Below, in pieces: positions 11,913 through 25,050 of a DNA stretch of 64,000 nt. The notes under the pieces were generated by a model. The model ran no database searches. It had not been told where the DNA came from and saw nothing but the letters and a program-made list of their open reading frames with translations. A program made the position numbers and the translations under genes. The stretch spans positions 52,464,917-52,528,916 of the forward strand of contig CM049319.1 of NCBI GenBank assembly GCA_026874595.1, written 5' to 3'. Origin of the DNA: Sipunculus nudus. Its lineage: Eukaryota; Annelida; Sipuncula; Golfingiida; Sipunculidae. Position 1 is the stretch's first letter; each line of letters begins with the position of its first letter.

Positions 11913-12235
11913 GTACACATAAGATTTATGTATCTATTTTATATTAAATTTTAAATATATATGCTTTATTTCTCTGTGAGTTTACACAAAAATTGTAGGT
12001 AACTTAACATGTGTATCAAGTTATGTAACTTTAACGCATACGTGTATACAACTGATATAGTAAACTTGATTCATCAAGTGACAGTATGGGGCGACCTATA
12101 CATTGCTAGACAGGAATAAATGTTTATTTGTTAAAGATAATTATGTATCGCTAAGGAACGGTAAGTTTTAGCCATTTTGTGGAGTCTAATTGAATATATA
12201 ATTTAAGACTGAACATTTGTTGAATTCTTTTACAG

Positions 12236-12265
12236 GACAACCAGGGTTCTTTTCCAGTCGTATAG
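12236..12265 (+). CDS. Candidate terminal exon, copy A
   Basis: It follows an acceptor (gaattcttttacag) about 320 bp downstream of the candidate exon at 11831. Read in phase with that exon it gives only nine residues (DNQGSFPVV) and a TAG stop. Another frame contains SGREGWLPSVHV, which looks like the end of an SH3 domain, but it is out of phase and interrupted upstream in this copy by stops in a ggcct insertion. Confidence 0.2.
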   Translation, partial: DNQGSFPVV

Positions 12266-12881
12266 GGCCTAGTGGTAGAGAAGGGTGGCTTCCGAGTGTA
12301 CATGTAAACAAGAGTTCCTAACCAAAAAAGAAGAAATTTCTCCACGCCATAGAATAGTGCTTTGCATCCTCTAAGCTTTTTTGATCGAATACCCTAAAGT
12401 ACTCAACATCTTATATTTAGTATTTGATAATGAAGAATTTTGTTGTATATATATTATATATGTAATGTGTCACAGTATTTCTTTGAACAGTTTTGTTCTA
12501 ATAACCTGTGAATTATGACCATTTTTGACTTCCTTGTTCAAATTATCCTTCGAGTGACGAGAGTGTGCGAAATGAATTGCCATTTGCATAAGTAGAGATT
12601 TTTTTGGCCATTGAAAAAGATAATTGTATGGTAAAATATCTAAACTGTAACAGATACTCGAACATTTGCTGACAGAAAGGCTGTAAAAATTAACTGTCAC
12701 AGACCATTCCATATAATTTCAATGGAATTGATTTAAACAATTTTTAAAAATATTAGGTAATTGGACAAAAGGATAAAATAGAATGAATTTAGCAGAATCC
12801 TTACCAAGACCATCTAATTAATTAAATCTGCCAGCTCCACAATTTGATCACTTTTTATACTTTGCCTATGCATAGATTAAC

Positions 12882-14400
12882 TTTACAATAGCTATAGCGA
12901 TCACTCTTCGTCCAACGTCTGTCTGTCCGGCCGTCCGGCCGTTAACAGGGCACAAATCGTAACCGCTGGACCTAGAATCTTCTTACTTGACATCAAGGGA
13001 GGTCCATGAAAAATCTACTTGGAAACCTGGAATAAGGTCTCTGTTACCCATATTCTCCGAGCTTAGGGTATCGAAAGTACCCCCCAGAATAATAAAAAAC
13101 TGACACAAAAGCTTCAGTATCTGAATAACTACTGCATTTATCACCATGATTCTTTGCATGAATGTTGATCATGGAGTGTTCCACCAGTTCCTGCAAACTG
13201 GTGGCGCCACTTGTATTTTTCTCATTTTTACATTTTTTTCTTAATTTTTTATATTTTCAAAGAAGCTGTCATCTGTTATCAGGGCACAAATCATTATCCC
13301 TGGACCTGGAATCTTCTAACTTGACATCTAGGGAGGTCCCTGAAAAGTCTCTGTAGAAACCTGAAATAAGGTCTCTGTTTTCCATATCCTCTGAACTATG
13401 TTGTTCATAATTATCCCTCAGAATAATTAAAAATTTCATACAAAAGCTTGAGTATCTAAATAACTACTGCATTGATCACCATGATTCTTTGCATGATAAT
13501 AGATCATGAAGTGTTCCATCAGTTCCTGTAAACTGGTGGCGCCACCTGTTTTTTTCTAATTTTTACGAATTTTTTTCTCAATTTTTTATATTTTCAAAGA
13601 AGCTGTCATCTGTGAACAGGGCACAAATCATAACCGCTGGACCTGGAACCTTCTAACTTGACATCAAGGGAGGTCCATGAAAAGTCTTTGTGGAAACTTG
13701 AAATAAGGTCTCTGTTACCCATATCCTCTGAGCTTTGTTGCTTATAATCACCCCTCATAAAAATTAAAAATTTGAAACAAAAACTTGAGTATCTGAATAA
13801 CTACTGCATTGATCACAATGATTCTTTGCATGAATATTGGTCATGGAGTGTTCGATCAGTTTCTGCAAACTTGTGACGCCACCTGTATTTTTTTAATTTT
13901 TTTTTTTTCGAATGTTTGATATTTTCAAAGAAGCTGTCATCTGTTAACAGGGCACAAAATGTAACTGCTGGACCTGGAATCTTCTAACTTGACATCAAGA
14001 GAGGTCAGTAAAAGTCTCTGTTGAAACTTGAAATTAGGTCTCTGTTACCCATATCCTCTGAGCTTTTGGGGCTCATAAGTACCCCTCAGAATAATTAAAA
14101 ATTTGATACAAAAGCTAAAAATCTGAATAACTACTGCATTGATCACCATGATTCTTTTGATATATATTGGTCATGGAGTGTTTCATAAGTTCCTGGCACT
14201 ATACTACCGGTATTTTTTTCGAATTTCTATGCATTTTTCTTCTATTTATGAGACGTTCAAATGAAGTGGTCATCTGTCGAAAAGCCCACTGAAACCTATT
14301 TCTTAGCACTCACAAAATTCATGATTTTTTGGCACTCTGGCAGTCATTTTGCTCATTTTTCATCATTACTTGAATTCAGCTGAGCGTCATGGCCAATGGG
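12882..14400 (+). repeat. Tandem array, about 335-bp period, four units
   Basis: The landmark gttaacagggcacaaatc recurs at about 12941, 13277, 13612 and 13944. Each unit continues through a ggacctggaatcttctaacttgacatc segment, an aaataaggtctctgttaccca segment, a ttgatcaccatgattctttgc segment and a palindromic ctggtggcgccacctg core, then a T-rich linker. The array begins with a gtctgtccggccgtccggccg block. It sits between the two copies of the duplication and belongs to the same broad repeat group as 484-2690. The open frame at 13162-13356 is an accident of the repeat. Confidence 0.85.
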
Positions 14401-14993
14401 ACACTAGTTTATGTTTTTCCTCCATCAAGTATCTTCCATTTGTTTAGGAGTTGTTGCACATAGGACTGTGTTAACCTATATACACAGAACCATAACAACG
14501 TATAAAACAGATTTATAGTCCGTGTGCTTGGATGATGTTGTAGGGAACTTCTGTATAAGACTACGCCTTCATGGCAGAAATGCCCTGGTTGCATTGTTTT
14601 ACGGCCCGCGTAAGGCCAGTCCTGTGTTCTAAACTATCGACCTTAATTGTTGCCTCCGCCAGGAGGGTATGCTTTCATTCCCGTTCGTGTGTGTGTGTTT
14701 GTTTGTGTTTGTGTACGACATAACTCACGCAGTCTTAAATGGGATCTCATGAAACCTTCAGGGCATTTCGGGAATGGGACAAGGAAGAGTTTGGTTTTGA
14801 TTCAGCATCTTCATCGGAATCTATACGAGCGTCATCAAAGAATATTCACAAACGTACGGTCACTTATACTGGAATGAAATTTGGAATATGGACAAAAAAA
14901 TATGTGAATGCACAGAAGGTCTGGCTTCATGCGCCGCCCACTGTGACCCGGCCACCTGTTAAGGTCACGATCAAGCGTCCAGTGTGTTCGCAG

Positions 14994-17200
14994 AAGGTTT
15001 CTTTTAGCTCAGCTGACTGAAAGTCATCGGAGCTGTAGAGTTTCCTCTGTGTCCGTCGTCTGTCCTTCCGTCCGTCCGGTCATCCATTAACAAGGCACAA
15101 ATAGTAACCGCTGGACCTAAAAACTTCTGTTACGTCCCTTTGACATCCAGGGAACAGGGAAATTAGCTCCACGTAGAATTTATATATATATATATCCATG
15201 TATTCTTGCTCATTTTCTCACCAATCAAAATAAATCATGATAAAGTCCATCAATATGGTAATAATAAAGTTTATTTTCTTCGTAGTTCACAAAAAGACAA
15301 CATATCCAAAATATGTATTGTTGGTTGACATTTCTAACTGCAAAAAAAAATGAACATAAGATCCTCCTTTAAAAGGTTTCTAATATAATATGAGGCTTTA
15401 TGAATTTTAAATAATAGAGCACAGAGTCCTGTGATGCCTATTAGTGGGGCCTGTAAAGCCCTTAAATACATGTCCCTAACCTGACTAACCAACCAGATAC
15501 TTGGATTAAAGCTACTGAATATTATAATACTGACCTAAAACGAGCATTAAAAATACTGTCCATTTAGAACTAAGAAAAGTCCTGACCGTCTATATCATCT
15601 AAATATATTAACGTAATGAACTTACACAAAGTCTTATATAAAATGACAAATCTGGTTGATAGGTGATGTTGACAATCTAAGGATCAAGTTGCTCGGCGGA
15701 GGAGCAATGTTAAACATTTCTAAACACAGAATATCACTAATATGGGTCCCCTGTCATCCCAGGGTGACCAGCCGGTGTCCAGCAAAAGGTTATCTGCGCT
15801 GTAGGGGGTAAAGGATTTTACTAACATGCCTGTACTAAATGAACCTGTATACTAAGCTTAACTGAAAAGTAATAAGAATTTATAGTTATTTGGCCCAATA
15901 ATCACCATAATCATAACACTTCAAACTGAGCATCCATATAGGTCCATAAAAGATCTCTCTTGAAACCTGAAATTAGGCAATGAGACCTATATTCTCCAAT
16001 CTACGGGGCTCGGAATTACCCCTAAAAATAATTAAAAATTTGATACAAAAGCTCCAGGATCGGAATAACAAATGCATTGATTGCCGTGTTTCTTTCCATG
16101 CATAGATCATGCATGGAGTGTTTCATCAGTTCCTAAAGACTAGTGGCGCATCTTTTACACATTTTACACATTTCTTAATTATTAGATCTTCAAATAAAGC
16201 GTTCGTTTATATGGCACAAACCGTAACCGCAAGACCAAGAAACTACTAACTTAACATCCGAGAGGTCCTCGGCAAATCTCCTTAGAAACCTAAAATAAGT
16301 TCATGGTGACCTGTATATTTTGCGAACTACGAGCGGAAAACATGATTTTTAGACCGAGTGAGTCAGACAGGGCACATATGTCATCTGCTAGCCTTAGTAT
16401 CTTCTATGAGGTAACATCCAGGGACGTCTTAGGCAAATTTTCTTAAATCTTAAATTATATTATTATAATAATAAACCTATATTTTGCAAGCTACGGACTG
16501 AAAACATGATTTTTAGTATTAAAGGAATCAGACGGACACATATTGTATCCGCATCCCTAGAATCTTTGGACGCGACATCAAGGGAAGATAATGGCGACCT
16601 ATTTTTTTGCGAGCTTATGGCCCAAACTTTGATTTTTAGCATCCATACAATCAAATGTTTTTGGACACCAGAAACAAGGTCATGGTGACCTATATTTTGC
16701 AAACTATCAAAGCAAACATGAGTTTGAGCACCAAGGGAGTGAGAAAAATCTCCATAAAACCTGAAATTAGGTCATGTTGACCTATATTCTGCCATATATG
16801 TGAAAGAATGTGATTTGAGCTCCATATATAGGCCATATTTGCATGACTAGTTAGAGCTGCACCTAGAAACAAATTTGATTAAGATACAGAGAGGTTTCTG
16901 TAAAATTCTTCGAAACCTAAAATAATGTCACTGTGACCTATATACTGAGAGCTATGTAAGAGCACATGAATTTAACACTATTTTAGTCACATGGACAATA
17001 ATTGTAGCAGTTGGCAGGGAAAATTTCAAGTTAGCTTCTAGAGAGTTACTGGTAAATTCATCTTGGGAAGCCTAGATTAATCACTGTAATCTATTTCTCA
17101 GATTTATTGGCTAAATGCATGCTTAAGAGCACTCTGGGAATCACTTTACCCATTGTTCAAGATGCCTTGAATTTAGCTGAGCTGCATGACCACGGGCCAC
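14994..17200 (+). repeat. Decayed tandem array, copy B
   Basis: Counterpart of 484-2690. It is nearly identical except for a local replacement near 16457, where an AT-rich ttatattattataataata run stands in for about 20 bases of copy A. The gacctatatttt cores recur as in copy A. Confidence 0.65.
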
Positions 17201-17421
17201 TTGTTAAACTTGTGCTCTCATGACGGAGGCGTGTATCCATTGGGATGTAGCTTTTTGGTTTAGGATATGGAGGCACCGCAGTACACGATAAACAGTCATT
17301 TCCAAAATTCTTGTTCCGTCTCTTTATAATACGTTTCCACAGTATACAGTGGGTTTACACTTCAGTCATGTATATTCATAAATAAATCGATATATGAATA
17401 AATGTTTCATAAGAGCTTCCG

Positions 17422-17802
17422 CTAAGTCAATGTATAATTCAACGATATTTTAGCAATAAACTCAGCCGTGAATATATCAGGTACCGCGTGTGGCACTAAA
17501 AAATGTCTGCCTTTTTTAACATTCAACATTTCGATAGGAAAGTACAAGTTGGACTTGCGTAAATCCTTCAGATTGAATATGCGAGATACAGAATTATATA
17601 GGTGCACATAAACGTGGCCACATAAATAACTAAATGCTGAGAATAATGAACCCAATATGAAAATGCGAAATATAGGTACATGTATATATATGACGCTAGT
17701 TTTCATCGGGGGAGAGTAAAAGGGACCATGGTCAAACGTGAACACATATAAAGGCCAAGGAGCAGTGGGCCATGTGGTGAGTGCTAAACAGGGGCGGTCC
17801 AT
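17422..17802 (-). CDS. Hypothetical type II membrane-like open frame, copy B
   Basis: The 126-codon counterpart of the frame at 2940-3299. Three residues differ (R to I in the hydrophobic segment, Q to L, D to N), and the frame runs on to SLNYTLT before stopping. The upstream ATG context and the hydrophobic segment are kept. All three differences change the protein, which does not suggest strong purifying selection. I cannot assign a function. Confidence 0.2.
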   Translation of the reverse strand: MDRPCLALTTWPTAPWPLYVFTFDHGPFYSPPMKTSVIYIHVPIFRIFILGSLFSAFSYLCGHVYVHLYNSVSRIFNLKDLRKSNLYFPIEMLNVKKGRHFLVPHAVPDIFTAEFIAKISLNYTLT

Positions 17803-18029
17803 TTTTTAAGTAGTGGTATGTGGTTACCCTGGGCGAGCAGTTACGCCCCCACCCCCCCCCCCGTAAAAAAAGTAAAAAAAGGCTTAATTTATCATTGAAT
17901 TTGCGACCGACGGTTAAAGGCGATTATTTGTATCGGCATATACTGTTCACGTTTATACATTATTAAATAGTTTTCCATTGAACATTATACATTCAAGCAT
18001 GTATTGCCAGATTTTATAATAGTAAGAAA

Positions 18030-18990
18030 CAATGATGCAGTCCGAGTCCGAGTCCAAGTCCAAGTGCTTGAAGTTCGAACCTTTTTCAAATCCATGTCAT
18101 TTAGAACCCGAGTCTAAGTACGAGTTCAAGTCCAATGCATATCTCCTTTTAAAAAGATATTTAAAATGAAAATTTGGGATTATAATGTGTATTTTAATGT
18201 AAGTTAATACATGCTTTTTACTTGAATGTTTATTTACATTCAGCTCCTAGATGCAGAGCAATTTTTAAGAATATTCTGTTTCTAGTTCGCACTTGTATAT
18301 AAGTCATTAAAGTATGTAAAAGCAAGGTTTTTTCCTACTGGACTTGATTTCTTGGGTCCGAGTTCCAGGCTGGGTCCAGAACTTGTGCTATATTAGCCCT
18401 CTGGCATTACAACCAGATTACTGGCTACCAGAGTGCCTTTACATCTAGGTCTGAGGAACGCATTAAAGGCCCCATGAGGATGCATATAATTTCGTGATTT
18501 TTTACAACGCCTTAATGCCTACCGATACACTGTTAATGACATAAACCAGACTAATCATTAGCATTTTTCCGATACTTTCAATCTACACCAAACACCAAAA
18601 GTTCCGTTTTATCTCAGCATAATGGTAAACCCCTCCGCATGTTTGTTGAATTCCTGACCGCATGAATACAAACATGGCTTGCACGGCTTACAAGACGCAG
18701 TCAACTTGTACGCAATACAGTAAATGATTCATTACCATAGAGACTTGTGTTTAAACATGATTCGTAGCATAATGATAAGATTATAGGCTGTTTACTACAA
18801 TATGAATGTAAAATAACGGAAGACCACTGCGATGCATTCCTCGATATTGCTTGAATCACGGCTAAAAGAGGCTAACCAGCCAAAATATCATTGCCTACTT
18901 AGTCGGGTTGTCATGGCTAGTCCAGCACCCGCGAGTACAAGTCCTGGTCCGAGCCCCTGAAAAAGTGGACTGGAGTCCGGACTTGATTCC
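18030..18990 (+). mobile_element. Possible non-autonomous hAT-like element, copy B
   Basis: Counterpart of 3549-4510 with the same gtccgagtccaagtcc subterminal repeats and the same inner dispersed repeat (about 18425-18580). It adds no information on the true ends. Confidence 0.3.
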
Positions 18991-21227
18991 TTCATCCCTG
19001 GCAAGAAAATGGAATAATCCACCAGCACTTACAACATAATAAATCATACAAGTTAAAAGCAACTGTATAAAACAGCGCCAAAAAGGCCCCCCCCCTCCCG
19101 TTGCTTTTTGTTATTTAGCTTTTACTACCTTATTTTTTACTTTGTTGGTCGAACAAAAGAGGGAGCGGGCTCCCCCTGCGCCCCTCTGAATCTACCCCTA
19201 AATTAAAAGTGACGGCAGGTTAACAATATATCAGATTAAATATCAAATAACAGACAGTGTAGGGATCTATGGGTCAAGGCGCTCAGCCGAATATGCGTGT
19301 TACAAAAAAATATGAAATCCTGTCACACAAAAAATGTTTTTGTTATATTGTTGCACTTGAAAATATAATTCATAAGGCTTCAGCAATTATTAACTGAAAT
19401 AAAAGATTAATTAATTAAAATTGATTCAAGATTCCTTTTTCAATGCAGGTATACCCACTGCATGTTGGTTGGATGATATAGAAACAATAACATTGTGTTC
19501 ATTATAAAAGTTTGTCAATTATAATTTAATACTGATTTTAATTTTCAATTTCAAAAAGTTTTTGCTCCCTTAAATAAGCAATTCCTCAAAGCATGAACAT
19601 CAACACTTTAGCAGCAATACATGACTTTTTGGACATATGTGCAATTAAATCATTGTTACCCCTTGTAATACATAACAAAATCCAACATGAAGCAAAAGTC
19701 TAGAAAAGTAAATAAATCAGAGAAAAATATAACATTCATCTGATTAATGCATCCTGTCCAAGTGTGTGTGTGTGTGTATATGGGGGGGGGGGGTATACTA
19801 CAGAGGTGAAGCCTAGCCTAGCACTCAAGGGAGCTACCCCGAGTGAAGCGTATTAGCCGGGTGGGCCTACACTGCTACCTGCAACTGATGTTTACGATAC
19901 ACTTACGTATGACAAGGTCTTCTAAAAATTTGAGAAAAATACAAATTTTGATCAATTGCTTTTGAATTTCACATTATAAATGATTAAATCTAGATGTGGA
20001 CATGCTCTGAAAAATAAATCAACATTGTCAATTCTCAGAAGAAGAAAAATGTGCCATGGTTAAACTTGGGCAACATGTCACTGCATGGTGGAATTGTTTC
20101 GAATACGACCAGCGGCTATTTTTGCCCCCCGTTTCTATCCTCCATGGTAATAATCACGTGGGCATGAATAAAGGGGACAACCTTTATCCCGTGAGATTGC
20201 CTCATTTTGGCTTATTTTTAAGTTCAAGGGGTTATGTTTATTTGACAGATGGTAGAAATCGGAACGGGCCTCTTTGACTATGTTTGCATGCTTATACGTG
20301 AATTTAGCATCGAATGGAACTACAACGCCAACGGGAAATAAAGTATTTTTTTCTATAAAATTTTATCTCGAAAGCTCGAGATCTCGAAATATTAATTCGC
20401 AATTTAGAGATAAATTACTTTTCCTGTGTCCTTTTTGCGAAATTCTATTTGATATAAAAAGAATGTCTGTGTTCTCAAACAGCCACCGTAGGTAAGCAAT
20501 GTAATCGGACATGCAGAAATACACTATACAGTTAATAATTGAATAGCATGCAGTTTGAATGGATCACCTAGAGAGGTCAACCTAAAATCACATATTTTAA
20601 TACATTTAACTTTGAAATTTTAGGCGCACGATTGATAAAAACACTGTCAATAATATATAAACTTCAATGTGATAAAATGACATCAGACCATAGATGATTT
20701 GGAAGTTCAAACTGATGAACTGGTACAGTTATTCACTACATCAAAAATTTTAAAAAAATATGCAAAGTTCTGATCGGATGTTGATGGCTGTTTTACTTAT
20801 AACAATGAGTCTGGAGAGCATTTTCCTAGCAAGATGTCGCTTATATTTTTACGATGATTCAACTAATGAACATTCACTGTCACCCTTAAAAATCTAATTT
20901 TAGAAAGGGAATTGTACTGGGGGAATTAAGCTTGAGTGATAGATTTTGACCTTGAAACTGGTTTTCGGAAAATGATTTGGAACTTAAAAAGCAATAGAAC
21001 ACTATAATAATTCTTATTAAATCTTTGTCAGGATATTTAAATTTTGTTAAATGATACGTCACAATTATGGATAAAATGGGTATAAATCGGACTTTGCTTT
21101 GCAAGATGGAGTTCTGATTAATGATTTTGTATTCGCCTTATAACATTTACAAATATTAACGCATTTCATTCCAATTTGAATGATTTTCCATTGGAGTGGA
21201 TGAGGATGTCACTCACTGTGTATAGTA

Positions 21228-22522
21228 CAGTGAAACCTGTCAAAAGCGGACAGTCAAGGGACTCAATCATTTTGTCCTTAATAGTGAGGTGTCCTTATTA
21301 GGCAGGTTGACCTTGGTTGATAGCTGAGGGATTATAAATAAAGACAACGAACAGCTGCAAGAATGTGTTTATTGTATTATATCAGGTTTCATGTACATGT
21401 ACAACATATTCATGAACACATCATGCATTCAATAGTCATATACAAACTGTGATTATTTTTACTTATCTCAAGTAGTAAACAATATGAGGAGAAAGGTCTA
21501 TGAAATCATCCGTAAAAACAATGTTCATAAATTCTTCAGCAAGTGCGCGTGCGCTCTTTTTTCGCGGATTCACTCAGTCCAATAAGCTCGAATAGCGTAA
21601 GCTCTAGCCTGAAGTAGGTGTGGTGACACCCGGCGGCATTGTCTAAACTATCCCAACAGCTGCCCATATGCGATAATCTCAAAGATAATGACGACGTAGA
21701 TAATGCGAAGACTGTAGTGGCTACGAACCTTAGAACATTCGTTTTTTATAGGTGAATGTAGCTTTAGCCTTAAATAAACTTTAAATTACATCTTTGATGA
21801 TGGTTGTTTGGTTTGATTTGCTTTGATGTTGATGGCACCCGAGATTAAGCGAACCCCGAGGAGCTTGTGCACGGAGGCACGATACGCGTAACTATGGAGC
21901 GAGCATATGGTTGACACTATCAGATCAGTTTCAGATATATTGAGCAAAACTAATTAATTTATATCAAACAGCCTGCTACAACAAAGTTGCTAGTTTACAG
22001 TAAGATATTGCTTGGTGAATTCAGGGATGCATGGGTAATCGGCAGCAAATTTAATCATTTTAATGACCCCGCGATCGAGCGAATAATAAGCATCTTCGCA
22101 ACCTGTGAATGATCAACCGTGAAATAAAGTGACAGGATGTTTATAGTTAACCCTTGCTGTGTTTATCCTATGAGCACATCACACCATGACATGAACACCT
22201 ACACGCATTAAGGTATCAACTGGGGATTGCTCAATCCTTTGTGTTCCAGTCCCGGGAACAACAGTAACGGTGTCCTTTGATGTTGTCCGGGGCGAGTGAT
22301 CAGTGTCCGCCGTATCGTGTCCGTATTTGTCAGGTTCATTTACTCTTAGAATGTTAGTTTGAGTTGAAATTCGCTGTCCGTTGTCCGCAGTAGTGAGGTG
22401 TCCGCCTTATAGAGGTTCCGCTTATACATAACATATAGGGAATTTTGAAGGGACTTAACTATATTGTCCGTTATAGCCAGTTGTGCGCCTAAGTGAGGTG
22501 TCCGTTAGACCAGTTTTCACGG
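21228..22522 (+). mobile_element. Pogo/Tigger-like non-autonomous DNA transposon
   Basis: The left end reads TA-CAGTGAAACCTGTC. The right end, read on the other strand, begins TA-CCGTGAAAACTGGTC. Both are followed inward by repeated gtgaggtgtccttat / gaggtgtccgccttat motifs, as in pogo/Tigger-type elements with tagtgaggtgtccg subterminal repeats (family knowledge). TA flanks fit the Tc1/mariner superfamily. At about 1.3 kb with no transposase frame it is non-autonomous or degenerate. Confidence 0.55.
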
Positions 22523-22558
22523 TATATATCTCCGGGTCTGTCTTCGAAATGGTCCTTA

Positions 22559-22637
22559 GACTGGTACCCCCGCTCTATTATGGTTCTGTACCAATCAATG
22601 ATCGGCTGAAGGCCGTAATAGAGCGGGGGTACCAGTC
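22559..22637. repeat. Strong GC-rich hairpin
   Basis: Arms 22559-22583 and 22613-22637 pair at 24 of 25 positions (core GGTACCCCCGCTCTATTA) around a 29-base loop. It lies just outside the right end of the pogo-like element. It could be a tiny MITE or a foldable RNA. No target duplication was identified. Confidence 0.7.
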
Positions 22638-22975
22638 CAAAGCGTCCTTTACTTTTATTATACTATCCTTCTCTGTCGCTCACATGTCATTTAAATTCAG
22701 ATGTTAATTGAAACAAAAAAAAATAAATGTTAAAATATGAAAAAAATACTACCAATACTACTACGATCAGAAATGAAACTCCGTTTTTCCTTTAAACAGG
22801 CCTTAAACATACCCTGCTTAAACATTCAATTTTGACCAGTAACGAGCGATTTAAGAAAAGTATCGAGCATTTAAGTTAAACACAGGCAAATGTGAAACAT
22901 AGATGAAATAAATAACGCATCTCTTTGATTTATGTCTATAGATATGACCTCGGGTTTGCAAAGCACATGCCCTGG

Positions 22976-23193
22976 CAGGCGCGGAACCAGGATATTTTTT
23001 TGTAGGGAGGGGGTCAACGGCTGTCATGCAAAAAAGATGTCTTAAAAAAGGTCGTTGGTTGAGAGCGAGGGAGGTGGGTCTTTACCACCAAAACCCCTAG
23101 TTATATGCATAAGATTTATCCAAAAAAAGGTCGTTTGTTGAGAGCGGGTTGGTGGAGGGGGGGGGGGGGGTCTCCTTTCTGGATCCGCGCCTG
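22976..23193 (+). mobile_element. MITE with hAT-style ends, complete copy
   Basis: Terminal inverted repeats CAGGCGCGGAACCAGGA and, on the other strand, CAGGCGCGGATCCAGAAA bound a 218-bp element. Inside are two ggtcgttngttgagagcg repeats and a long G run. It is flanked by catgccctgg (22966-22975) and catgccttgg (23194-23203), nine of ten identical, close to the 8-bp duplications of hAT-type elements. Copy A keeps only its right end (6052-6081). Confidence 0.7.
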
Positions 23194-23309
23194 CATGCCT
23201 TGGCTCTAAATGTCTATACATTATATATGTTGTTTAAACTGACTCCAAAATGAACTGTTTTTTTTTCTCGAACAGTTGTGTTTTAATGAAGTATAAAATG
23301 GATCTATAT

Positions 23310-23469
23310 ACGGTGGCTCGTATAGGACACAGAAAATTATTTTTTTATCTCGTTCCCCGCGATACTATCGCGTGGCCGCGCGATAATTATAATTATTTCG
23401 TTCCCACACGTATGCGTGAGAACCAGATAGAAAATGATAATCTGTGGATGTGTCCTATACGAGTTACCG
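23310..23469 (+). mobile_element. MITE-like inverted repeat, copy B
   Basis: Counterpart of 6199-6358, with the same ctcgtataggacaca arms about 116 bp apart. Confidence 0.6.
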
Positions 23470-24267
23470 TAGGATTCAACTGTCTTTCGTATCCTTTAAT
23501 TATACTGGTAATTGGGCATGCAAAACACCCTTTAAAACAAGGCCTTTTACTCCTAAGACAAACATAGCAAATAAGACTAGTCAGCTGCTGTATATACGGC
23601 AGGTGTATGTACATGTAATATTCACGCCAGCTTGCCGGCCTTGAACTTAATCCAACAATTCATTCAAATAGCATCCTCACCCGTGACCGACCCTTAGCTG
23701 CTTTTGTCGGCTCACTTAACTGAGTTAATTTCATTACATTTGGTGCGTCGTCTTTTCAGTTCGGTGAGCTTATATTTTTAATACGTCATTTAAAGAGTCT
23801 GCTTCATGGTTCATGGACAGATGAAGGCTGGTGATAACATTACGTTATCGCTTTTCCGCGTTATCGTTGATCTTAGACAGGAATTCCACTTCATGCAGAA
23901 GGAATGCTTAATTACTTGAAACGTGAGAACGAGTGTATAGCATAACCCTTATAACCCATGTTCTTCCGAATACGTCACGGGGAGGGGGGGGGGGGGATTT
24001 GTTAAATTTAAAATGTAACTATAATTGCAATGATTAATTTTTAATTAGTTGATTGAAGGGTTTGATTGTATTTATTTACTACTGATTAAAACGGCATAAA
24101 TTAAATAGACATTATTCTAAACAGAATTAGCAAACGGAATGCATTACTGTCTTTTCGTTATTTTATGTTGTATGTTAGCTTCAAGCAAGTGTCTTTATTA
24201 TTGTTACCGATATGTATATATAAATACTTGTTTTAATTAAGAAGATAAGATTCGAGAGGATTTAAGT

Positions 24268-25050
24268 TGTTACGGAACCTAATATAAACAGATCACGTAT
24301 GCGTGATGAACACAAATTTTGTAATGGAGATAAAAAAAAATCAGATTCTGTAACACTAGGCAGGGGGAAATGTCTAGGGGAATGAATAAAGAAGTCAGTG
24401 TTTTTTTTTTGTTAACATATAACTATAATTTATTCCTAAAACAATCCTAACAAAACAATACACTAAATCAATACAATTATACGGTGAAACAGCGGTATAG
24501 CAACAAGTCAATACGATCACACAGAAAGATAATGGTACAATACCTGAATACTAACAGTGTCACCCATGTAAGTCCTTTGAATATAAGCTCTCGGAGAATG
24601 ACAGTCCAGTGGAAAGTTCTTGAAACAACACAGAATGTAAACTGAAGTCCAGTGTATAAAATCCAGGAAAGTTCTTGAAATGTCTAGAATTTCCGCATTC
24701 GTCGGATAAGATCTTTAGAATCTGACACACGCTTCTGCGTCCGCTGGTATCTGCTCTGCTGTCTGCCCCTGGTTATAAAAAAAAAGCCCTTTATATACCT
24801 TCACACCCTAAGCCGGGAACCTTCTACTTCTCGAACAGTCTACAAAGTACCCTACTCCACAGTAAACAGGCGTTTTAGGAACTCTCCAGAAAGACACAGC
24901 CGTGTGTATCTCCAAACATACCAGGCTAATCACGTGACCCACTACCAAGCGTGAAAACTCAAGGCCCACATGACAACGAGAGTTCAACCAGTACGGAATG
25001 TAACAACAACACGAGCCACGCCCGTGTCGCACAATAGAGCACCTGTAACA
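24268..25050 (-). repeat. Solo LTR of the Gmr1-like element family, copy B
   Basis: Counterpart of 7156-7936, with the same AAGT flank (24264-24267 and 25051-25054). Because both copies hold it at the same position, this insertion and its collapse to a solo LTR happened before the duplication. Confidence 0.9.

Larger units (their letters stand above)
1..12637 (+). repeat. Segmental duplication, copy A
   Basis: This stretch aligns collinearly with 14511-36390 in the same orientation. The offset is 14510 at the left, about 14515 near 5.8 kb, about 17112 after 6.05 kb and about 23759 near 12.2 kb. The two jumps are explained by a 2.6-kb block missing here and a 6.6-kb LTR element present only in copy B. 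Homology starts at or before base 1, since the first bases already match 14511 onward, so the true left edge is probably outside the window. It ends at the gtaaaata sequence near 12637. By eye the copies differ by about 1% over the first 9.9 kb and by several percent after that. Confidence 0.95.
20567..23157. other. Block present only in copy B
   Basis: Copy A runs straight from ggatca to a G run, while copy B holds about 2.6 kb between the same points. The left third (20567-21225) is AT-rich with no recognisable gene. The rest contains a pogo-like element, a strong hairpin and most of a MITE. The MITE is cut in copy A, so the block was deleted there. Confidence 0.85.
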
